Source: Synergistaceae bacterium
Lineage (GTDB): Bacteria > Synergistota > Synergistia > Synergistales > Synergistaceae
NCBI GenBank assembly: GCA_031289775.1
Contig: JAITOY010000004.1
Coordinates: forward strand, 1-39,844
Length of the DNA: 39,844 nt
Direction of reading: 5' to 3'
Positions within the stretch are counted from its first letter, which is position 1. Every line of letters starts with the position of its first letter. Positions 34,729 through 39,844 of the stretch are shown here, piece by piece. A program made the position numbers and the translations under genes. The notes beneath the pieces were generated by a model. It was not told the DNA's origin and ran no database searches. It saw only the letters and a program-made list of their open reading frames with translations.

Positions 34729-35544
34729 TCAAAGTTTTTCGTGAGCCTCGCTCACAAGCGACTCGAAGTCTATGGGGGACGACGGCGCCTCGCCGGGCTC
34801 GCCCAACAGAAAAATGAACTCTATGTTCCCCTCGGGCCCACGTATAGGCGAGTAAGAAGCCCCTACGACAGAAAGCCCGGCTTCGCTCGCAAAATCGGCG
34901 ACGCCGCGCAGCACCTCGACGTGTATGGCCGCGCCGCGCACGACGCCCTTGCCAACCCGCTCTCTGCCCACCTCGAACTGCGGCTTTACAAGCGCTATTA
35001 TACGGCCTTTCTCGGAGAGGAGGCCCTTCATGCTTGGGAGAAGAAGGCGAAGCGAAATGAACGACGCGTCGACCGTCAAGATGTCGGCTTGCCAGCCGAT
35101 GTCGGCAGTCTTGATATATCGCGCGTTCGTCCGCTCGAGGAGCAGAACCCTCGGGTCGTTCCTCAAAACCCAGGCTAACTGCCCATAGCCGACATCCACA
35201 GCCGCGACCCGCAAAGCGCCGCGAGACAGAAGAACCTGAGTGAAGCCGCCCGTGGATGCCCCGATGTCGACGCAGCTCAAACCGGCCGGGTCTACTCCAA
35301 ACTCGTCGAGGCCCTTAATGAGCTTGTAAGCTCCTCGGCTGACCCATCGCTCCCCGCCGGCCGACACACTCACGCTCGCGTCGGCCGGGAACATCGACGC
35401 CGGTTTCGACTGAGGGAAACCGGAGACCTCGACGGCGCCGCTTTGGATCATGTCCCTCGCAACCTCACGAGACGGGGCGAGCCCCCTCTCTACCAGCAGT
35501 TTATCAAGACGCCTCAGCGCCGGATTTTTTGTTCCCGTCCCCAT
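34729..35544 (-). CDS. tlyA: TlyA-type rRNA 2'-O-methyltransferase
   Basis: This 271-residue protein has an N-terminal S4 RNA-binding domain (RRLDKLLVERGLAPSREVARDMI) followed by an FtsJ-like Rossmann methyltransferase domain with CVDIGASTGGFTQVLL and ALVKPQFEVGRE. TlyA proteins methylate 16S and in some species 23S rRNA, influencing capreomycin sensitivity; older annotations call them hemolysins. Its start is 30 bases inside the dxs gene, an unusually long overlap for this operon. Confidence 0.93.
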   Translation of the reverse strand: MGTGTKNPALRRLDKLLVERGLAPSREVARDMIQSGAVEVSGFPQSKPASMFPADASVSVSAGGERWVSRGAYKLIKGLDEFGVDPAGLSCVDIGASTGGFTQVLLSRGALRVAAVDVGYGQLAWVLRNDPRVLLLERTNARYIKTADIGWQADILTVDASFISLRLLLPSMKGLLSEKGRIIALVKPQFEVGRERVGKGVVRGAAIHVEVLRGVADFASEAGLSVVGASYSPIRGPEGNIEFIFLLGEPGEAPSSPIDFESLVSEAHEKL

Positions 35545-37511
35545 GGATCCCGATCAGCGGCATCAGCGTACTTCTCCTTATCGCAAAACTCGTCTATTAC
35601 CTGTATTATCCCGGACACCGTCAGCCCATAATCGTTCAGTTGCTGCGTCCTGGAGGCGTGCGCGACATATTCGTTCGCGACGCCGGCCGGCATGACCCTG
35701 CACCCGCAGGTCACCGAGGCGGCGCGGGCCGCTATCGCTTCGCCGACCCCTCCGTCGACGTATCCGTCCTCTGCTACTATGAGAAAATCGTGAGAGGCCA
35801 GGATGGCGTCCAGCGTCTTCCAGTCGAGCGGCGCCACGAAACGAAGGTCGACGACTGTCGGACTCGGGAAATTTTTCCCGGCCCCGGCGGAAGTTTCATG
35901 GAGGGAGTCCGCCGCTTCCAACATCGTCTCCGCTGAGCTTCCCACCCCAAGAAGGCACAGCCCCTCACCCTGTCGCAGCACCTCGGCCGCGCCCCACGGG
36001 GCCGGGGCCGAGGGACTTTTTCTCGAGTTTCGGGAGTCTCTGCCCACAGACTCCGGCGCGCGTCCCTTCGGATAGCGCAGCATTACAGGAATTTCACGCT
36101 CCCGCCAGCCTGAGACCATAAAGGCGAGGTCGATTTTATCCCTCGGGGCGCCGATGACGAGCCCTGGGACGCAACGCCCCCACGCCATATCAAGAAGCCC
36201 CTGATGTGTCTCGCCATCCTCGCCGTTCAGCCCAGACCTGTCCACTGCCAGGAGAACCGGGCGCCTCTGGAGACATATATCATGCACGAGCTGATCCATT
36301 GCCCTCTGCAAGAACGTTGAATATATGCAGACGACAGGGCGCATACCTCCGGCGGCCAGGCCAGCCGCGTAAGTGAGCATGTGCCCCTCGGCTATGCCGA
36401 CGTCGAAAAACCGGCCGGGGTATTTTTCCTTAAAAGCAGTGAGGCGCGACCCCTCGATCATCGCCGCGGTACAAACGACGAGACGCCCGTCGGCCTCAGC
36501 GGCGCCGGACAGCAGCTCCGATACGGCCTGGCTCCAATCGTTCGGGGGGGTTTTCGGCGGCGCTTCTTTACCGATGATTGTGCCGGACCCTATGCCGTGG
36601 AAGGCGGCTGGCTTCTCCTCCGCCTCGGGACAGCCCTTTCCTTTCACCGTTACGACGTGTATGAGAAGCGAGCGTGGATACTGTTTCGACAGCTCGAATA
36701 TCTCCTCCATCTCAGTCACGTTATGCCCGTTGAACGGGCCCCAGTAGCTCATATCCATTGCCTCGAATATATTGGTTGGCAGGAGAAGCGACTTCAGCTT
36801 CGTCTTCAGCCGGCCGATCTTCTCCTCAAGAGAACCGCCCGGCGCCGCGCGGCATTGATCCTTCACAAATTGTTTCAGCCTTTTGTACGGTACGCTGACG
36901 GAGAGCTTCGCGAGGTGTTCGGCCATGCCGCCGACGCGCGGGCTGATGGACATTTTGTTGTCGTTCAGGATCACTGTGAGCTTCGTGCCGCTCGATGATA
37001 TGTTGTTGAGCGCCTCGAGCGCAAGCCCGTTCAAAAGCGCCCCGTCGCCTATAACGGCTACGACCTCGTGCCCCTGGCCCATGAGGTCTCGCGCTTTCGC
37101 GAAGCCGAGAGCGGCGGAGATCGACGTGCTGCTGTGCCCAACGTCAAAAGCGTCGAACCTGCTCTCGCCGCAGCGCGGAAAGCCGGATATTCCTCCTTTT
37201 GTGCGGAGGGTGTGAAAACTGTCGAGCCGGTCTGTGAGTATTTTATACGCGTACGTCTGATGGCCGACATCGAACACTATTTTATCCCTCTCGGGGTTAA
37301 AGACGCGAAGAAGCGCGACGCACAGTTCGACCGCGCCGAGCGAGCCACTGAGGTGGCCGCCGTTTTTCAGCGTAACATCTGTGATGAGATCCCTTATCTC
37401 GCGGCATAGAGCCGCTAACTCGACACTCCCCAGCGAGACGAGGCCTTTGTAGTTCTTCACGGACTTCAGAAGTGAGACGCTTTTTCGGGCGTCGCGCTCG
37501 CCGCTCGCCAT
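35514..37511 (-). CDS. dxs: 1-deoxy-D-xylulose-5-phosphate synthase
   Basis: This thiamine-diphosphate enzyme starts the MEP pathway from pyruvate and glyceraldehyde 3-phosphate. It has 665 residues, slightly above the norm. Visible motifs are GGHLSGSLGAVEL, FDVGHQTYAYKIL, the ThDP site GDGALLNGLALEALNN..LNDNKMSIS, HVVTVKGKGCP, GIAEGHMLTYAAGLA with the catalytic Glu (Gly replaces the usual Gln of AEQH), and DRSGLNGEDGETHQG. The ATG at 37511 directly follows the ispA stop. Confidence 0.96.
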   Translation of the reverse strand: MASGERDARKSVSLLKSVKNYKGLVSLGSVELAALCREIRDLITDVTLKNGGHLSGSLGAVELCVALLRVFNPERDKIVFDVGHQTYAYKILTDRLDSFHTLRTKGGISGFPRCGESRFDAFDVGHSSTSISAALGFAKARDLMGQGHEVVAVIGDGALLNGLALEALNNISSSGTKLTVILNDNKMSISPRVGGMAEHLAKLSVSVPYKRLKQFVKDQCRAAPGGSLEEKIGRLKTKLKSLLLPTNIFEAMDMSYWGPFNGHNVTEMEEIFELSKQYPRSLLIHVVTVKGKGCPEAEEKPAAFHGIGSGTIIGKEAPPKTPPNDWSQAVSELLSGAAEADGRLVVCTAAMIEGSRLTAFKEKYPGRFFDVGIAEGHMLTYAAGLAAGGMRPVVCIYSTFLQRAMDQLVHDICLQRRPVLLAVDRSGLNGEDGETHQGLLDMAWGRCVPGLVIGAPRDKIDLAFMVSGWREREIPVMLRYPKGRAPESVGRDSRNSRKSPSAPAPWGAAEVLRQGEGLCLLGVGSSAETMLEAADSLHETSAGAGKNFPSPTVVDLRFVAPLDWKTLDAILASHDFLIVAEDGYVDGGVGEAIAARAASVTCGCRVMPAGVANEYVAHASRTQQLNDYGLTVSGIIQVIDEFCDKEKYADAADRDPWGREQKIRR

Positions 37512-38420
37512 TTAAAAAGTTCGCTCCGCCAGAAAACTGGCGAGATCCATCAGGAGATCGCCCTCAGGGAAAAGCTCCTCCAAGGCGCGCATCGCCTCCT
37601 CGGATTCCTCGATGGCGAGACTTTTTGCCCGCTCGAGCCCGTAAGCCGAGACGAACGTGAGCTTGTCCTGGGCCTCGTCCTTGTGGGGAGTTTTCCCGAG
37701 TTCGTCCCTGCTCGCCGTGACGTCGAGTATGTCGTCCACGATCTGGAAGGCAAGCCCGAGGTGCGTCCCATAGTCGTAATAACATCGGAGATCCGTGTCT
37801 GAGATATCGCCAAGAATAGCCCCGGAGACAACAGATACGCGGATGAGTGCGGCCGTTTTCGCCGCCGCTATGCTGTAAACGAAGCCCTCCTCCAGGCGCC
37901 TGCTCGCGGTGTCCGTGTCGAGCGTCTGTCCGCCGCACATGCCCATGGGGCCCGATGCCTCGGCCAGAAGCGCCGATGCCCTCGCAACCCTGTCATACGG
38001 GATTCCCATATCCGGAAGGTGCGAGAGGGCATGTCCAAACGCCCATATCAGGAGGGCGTCGCCGGCTATGAGGGCGAGGCTCTCCCCAAAGACCTTGTGG
38101 TTCGTCGGCATACCTCGCCTCAGATCGTCGTTGTCCATGCAGGGCAGGTCGTCGTGTATAAGGGACGCTGTGTGTATGAACTCTATCGCGACGGCCATAG
38201 GCAGGGCCTTCTCCGGCGCGACGCCGCAGCGCTCCGCGGCGGCGAGGCAAAGCGCCGGACGCAGCCTCTTGCCGCCGGCGAGAAGGGAGTAATCCATCGA
38301 CTCCGCGAGCCGAACTGGTATTCCGTTCCGGATTTCCAGAAGCTTCCTGAGATGGTCGTCGAACAGACCTACGTACTGTTCGCTCAAAACCTCAAGAGCG
38401 TTTTTTTTACTCTCCTTCAT
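37512..38420 (-). CDS. ispA: polyprenyl (farnesyl/geranyl) diphosphate synthase
   Basis: This chain-elongating prenyltransferase has 302 residues from the ATG at 38420; a GTG at 38432 is an alternative but overlaps the only ribosome site. The first Asp-rich motif is HDDLPCMDNDDLRRG, the second FQIVDDILDVTAS; KTAALI and GGKRLRPALCLAAAE are also conserved. Together with dxs it joins precursor supply and elongation. It overlaps xseB by 14 bases. Confidence 0.94.
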   Translation of the reverse strand: MKESKKNALEVLSEQYVGLFDDHLRKLLEIRNGIPVRLAESMDYSLLAGGKRLRPALCLAAAERCGVAPEKALPMAVAIEFIHTASLIHDDLPCMDNDDLRRGMPTNHKVFGESLALIAGDALLIWAFGHALSHLPDMGIPYDRVARASALLAEASGPMGMCGGQTLDTDTASRRLEEGFVYSIAAAKTAALIRVSVVSGAILGDISDTDLRCYYDYGTHLGLAFQIVDDILDVTASRDELGKTPHKDEAQDKLTFVSAYGLERAKSLAIEESEEAMRALEELFPEGDLLMDLASFLAERTF

Positions 38421-38619
38421 CGGCAATCTCACTCTCCGCTTCCTGATCGCTTGTCAGAATCGTCACCCTCCGTTTTGTCTCTTCCAGATACTCCCGGCAG
38501 ACGCGAACCAGACCGACGCCCTCCTCGAAGAGGGCGAGCGAGTCCTCCATGCCGAGGCCCTCGGATTCAAATTCCTCTATGATCGCCTGCAATCTGTTCA
38601 TATCACCGCTGAAACCCAT
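38407..38619 (-). CDS. xseB: exonuclease VII small subunit
   Basis: At 70 residues this is the usual size. The helical core LQAIIEEFESEGLGMEDSLALFEEGVGLVR is diagnostic. The ATG has AGGTGA 9 bases upstream. It is first in the operon; the large subunit gene xseA, normally just upstream, is missing and the sequence there is an A/T-rich patch that looks inserted, so xseA has probably been moved or lost from this site. Confidence 0.93.
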   Translation of the reverse strand: MGFSGDMNRLQAIIEEFESEGLGMEDSLALFEEGVGLVRVCREYLEETKRRVTILTSDQEAESEIADEGE

Positions 38620-38646
38620 CGCTCATCTCACCTCGTCGTAACGCGA

Positions 38647-38674
38647 AGTATAGCAGAAAGGTTCATCAACTCAA
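38647..38674 (-). promoter_or_regulatory. probable promoter of the xseB-ispA-dxs operon
   Basis: On the minus strand TTGAGT (38669-38674), a 16-base spacer and TATACT (38647-38652) lie 28 bases upstream of the xseB ATG. Hexamer matches are 4 and 5 of 6. Confidence 0.5.
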
Positions 38675-38736
38675 AACGGCAATGGCGTACGTTTGGCAAG
38701 CGTCCCCTCGAATGTCCTGACTCTTTTATTCTCAAC

Positions 38737-38764
38737 TGTCAAGAACGGGAGTACGCTCTTGACA
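38737..38764. repeat. inverted repeat around a TTGACA box
   Basis: TGTCAAGAACG (38737-38747) and CGCTCTTGACA (38754-38764) are 11-base arms with one mismatch around a 6-base loop. The right arm ends in TTGACA (38759-38764), which is 16 bases from TATATT (38781-38786). This could be an operator over a promoter, or chance within the coding sequence of the phosphoribosyltransferase gene, whose frame is open here. Confidence 0.45.
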
Positions 38765-38769
38765 AAATC

Positions 38770-39405
38770 GTGCGCGCTGTTATATTTTCTGAACTGGCAA
38801 AAAAACGCGCTGGCGCTATTTTAGTTGGGATTCACGCAGTAGAGAGCGCTGGTAAAAATAAAATACCTCAGGTGCTTGCGGAGTACATAGGGAAAGTGTC
38901 CGGCCTTGAAGTTGATGAGAACATTCTCCAATCTAACATAGTTAGCCATACCGGGGCTGGACAAAACGTAAGATTGTTTATTCGCCCAGAATTCGACGGT
39001 GATGTGCAAAATGGCCGTGACTATATTGTGATTGACGACATGGTCACGATGGGAAGTACACTCGGCGAGATCCGGCATTATATTGAAGCGCGTGGAGGAA
39101 ACGTTGTTGACATGATATCTCTAAGTACCCAGCATGATAATAACAAGGCCATTGCGTTGTCCGACAAAACTAAGCGTGATATTCAGAAAATTTTTGGAGT
39201 GCAATTATCAGACGGAACGCTTGATATGTCATCGCTGAACGATTTTCTAAAGGAGAGTGGAATTTATGGCGGAAATTACGAAGCCTTTACAGAGTCAGAG
39301 GGAAAAGCCTTTGTCCATATCAAGACCATTGACGAAGCAAGAAATAGAAGAACTTCGGCAAGACAAGCGGGAAACGTCGGCATACGCGAGAAAGAGATTC
39401 GATGA
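38770..39405 (+). CDS. phosphoribosyltransferase-domain protein, probably 5'-truncated
   Basis: From the GTG at 38770 the frame gives 211 residues. The PRPP loop is in DYIVIDDMVTMGSTLGEI, with HAVESAGKNKIPQ upstream as a phosphate-binding stretch. No ribosome site precedes the GTG. The frame stays open upstream for more than 100 bases (reading KRPLECPDSF and LNCQEREYALDK) without an ATG, so the true N-terminus may have been lost. Codon use and composition are visibly more A/T-rich than in all neighbouring genes, which suggests transfer. Similar stand-alone or polyvalent phosphoribosyltransferase domains occur on plasmids and integrative elements. The substrate is unknown. Its last 140 bases overlap another ORF. 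Confidence 0.7.
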   Translation: MRAVIFSELAKKRAGAILVGIHAVESAGKNKIPQVLAEYIGKVSGLEVDENILQSNIVSHTGAGQNVRLFIRPEFDGDVQNGRDYIVIDDMVTMGSTLGEIRHYIEARGGNVVDMISLSTQHDNNKAIALSDKTKRDIQKIFGVQLSDGTLDMSSLNDFLKESGIYGGNYEAFTESEGKAFVHIKTIDEARNRRTSARQAGNVGIREKEIR

Positions 39406-39430
39406 AATTGGGATTAAACGACTGGCATAA
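39266..39430 (+). CDS. 54-residue basic protein overlapping the phosphoribosyltransferase gene
   Basis: The ATG at 39266 has AAAGGAG (39249-39255) ten bases upstream, a better ribosome site than that of the gene it overlaps. The frame is shifted by +1 and shares 140 bases with the phosphoribosyltransferase end, then runs 25 bases further to TAA. The product is basic and helical (LTKQEIEELRQDKRE, AYARKRFDEIGIKRL). I recognise no family with certainty. Either this is a true overlapping gene, or one of the two frames is decaying. Confidence 0.5.
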   Translation: MAEITKPLQSQREKPLSISRPLTKQEIEELRQDKRETSAYARKRFDEIGIKRLA

Positions 39431-39460
39431 AAAAGAGACTGCCCCGATGATGCCGGCAGG
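39429..39460 (-). terminator. possible second terminator for the minus strand
   Basis: On the minus strand CTGCC (39455-39459) pairs with GGCAG (39439-39443) across an 11-base loop and is followed by TCTC and six T (39429-39434). The stem is short. It would back up the stronger terminator at 39538-39570 for transcripts from the right. Confidence 0.35.
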
Positions 39461-39530
39461 AAGGTTCGCCTCTGAAAGAGGCAAAACCCCGACCAGAGAT
39501 ATAGGAAGTTGATCCGTTGCGGATATCGGC
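39461..39530 (+). other. hairpin-rich stretch ahead of a terminator, unassigned
   Basis: It contains GGTT (39463-39466) and AACC (39485-39488) enclosing the perfect stem GCCTCT-GAA-AGAGGC (39468-39482), and further on ATCCG-TTG-CGGAT (39512-39524). Together with the intrinsic terminator it could be the 3' region of a structured RNA. I could not match it to a riboswitch or known RNA class. Confidence 0.3.
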
Positions 39531-39537
39531 GACGATC

Positions 39538-39570
39538 AAAAAAGAGGAGCCCTTTCGGGCTCCTCTTTTT
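39538..39570. terminator. strong bidirectional intrinsic terminator
   Basis: A perfect 9-bp GC-rich stem (GAGGAGCCC at 39544-39552 with GGGCTCCTC at 39557-39565) has a 4-base loop, extended by an A6 run on one side and a T run on the other. It sits between converging genes and should end transcription from both the phosphoribosyltransferase patch and the Synerg-CTERM gene. Confidence 0.92.
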
Positions 39571-39604
39571 GCTTGCGCGTAACTCTTGGAGATGTCGTAA
39601 CAGT

Positions 39605-39844
39605 TTAGCCCTTCTTGCGGAGCGTCACGAACGCGCCGGCAGCCAGAAGCGAGAGTATGCCAAAGCCAGCGTCGCAACCGCCGCCGCCGCTACCGCCGCG
39701 CTCGTCGGAGGTGACGGCTACGGAGGTGCTCAGGCCTGTGGAGTTGGCGTCGAGGGCCGATGCAGGCTCGACCGCTGTAACCCTGATCGTGTAGCTGCCT
39801 GCCGGCTGGCCGAGGAACCCGAACGTGAGACTGCCGTCAGCGCC
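39605..39844 (-). CDS. C-terminus of a Synerg-CTERM surface protein (5' end outside window)
   Basis: The minus-strand frame runs from the window edge to a TAA at 39605, 79 residues. The first part (GSYTIRVTAVEPASALDANSTGLS) resembles the end of a beta-sandwich repeat. It is followed by a Gly/Ser-rich linker, one Cys, a hydrophobic segment (FGILSLLAAGAFVTL) and a final RKKG. Gly-rich spacer, single Cys, hydrophobic segment and basic tail are the signature of the Synerg-CTERM sorting domain, restricted to Synergistota. The protein is probably exported and anchored or processed at the cell surface by a dedicated machinery. Its stop lies 35 bases before the strong terminator. Confidence 0.85.
   Translation of the reverse strand, partial: GADGSLTFGFLGQPAGSYTIRVTAVEPASALDANSTGLSTSVAVTSDERGGSGGGGCDAGFGILSLLAAGAFVTLRKKG

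Noticed and set aside
39435-39520. SAM-I riboswitch, because of a GACTG..CCCGATGA..CCGGCA-like start
   Set aside because: The core does not continue as in the S-box class, the closing P1 stem is missing and no gene follows on the plus strand.

Overview
The window is a gene-dense stretch of a GC-rich bacterial chromosome, almost certainly from the phylum Synergistota. The best single clue is at the right edge: a minus-strand reading frame ends in a glycine-rich spacer, one Cys, a hydrophobic stretch and a basic tail, the pattern of the Synerg-CTERM sorting signal. A TAXI-type TRAP transporter, a glutamate dehydrogenase-family enzyme, the MEP isoprenoid route and many TTG/GTG starts fit an anaerobic amino-acid fermenter of that phylum.

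Layout. (1) 1-2730: the 3' end of a DUF2207 membrane protein and a convergent 4Fe-4S protein related to epoxyqueuosine reductase. (2) 2800-6070: a TRAP permease and its TAXI solute-binding protein, with a strong terminator. (3) 6300-7277: two plus-strand membrane proteins of unknown function, overlapping tail to tail with a DUF1850 gene. (4) 7237-25638: a long minus-strand series read uvrC, ribD, ribE, ribBA, ribH, serS, a membrane/TagA-type glycosyltransferase fusion, ybaB, recR, PIN/TRAM protein, ispDF, rlpA, gltX, guaB, a 59-residue acidic peptide, a membrane protein, xdhC-like, DUF1850. Many of these genes touch or overlap. (5) 25719-29880: cysS (+), ispG (-) and a Glu dehydrogenase (-). 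(6) 29879-31414: a plus-strand redox operon of a TlpA-like thioredoxin, a 44-residue CXXC membrane peptide and a NapH-like polyferredoxin. (7) 31383-38619: a minus-strand operon xseB, ispA, dxs, tlyA, nadK, recN and a GNAT-like gene. (8) 38640-39570: a visibly more A/T-rich patch with a phosphoribosyltransferase-domain gene that appears 5'-truncated, an out-of-frame overlapping 54-residue ORF, and a bidirectional terminator. (9) 39605-39844: the Synerg-CTERM protein tail.

Pathways. dxs, ispDF, ispG and ispA cover much of the MEP-to-prenyl-diphosphate route. ribD, ribE, ribBA and ribH would make riboflavin, but the RibBA dihydroxybutanone-phosphate synthase half lacks a His that is normally a metal ligand. 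DNA repair is represented by uvrC, recR, recN and xseB.

Most noteworthy: the RibBA active-site substitution; a transferase fusion whose membrane half resembles a GlcNAc-1-P transferase with its catalytic motifs lost; a 59-bp intergenic element present twice with a compensatory base-pair change; an isolated strong promoter followed at once by an intrinsic terminator (candidate ~60-nt RNA); and the imported-looking patch at the right end. No tRNA, rRNA, CRISPR array or complete insertion sequence was seen.
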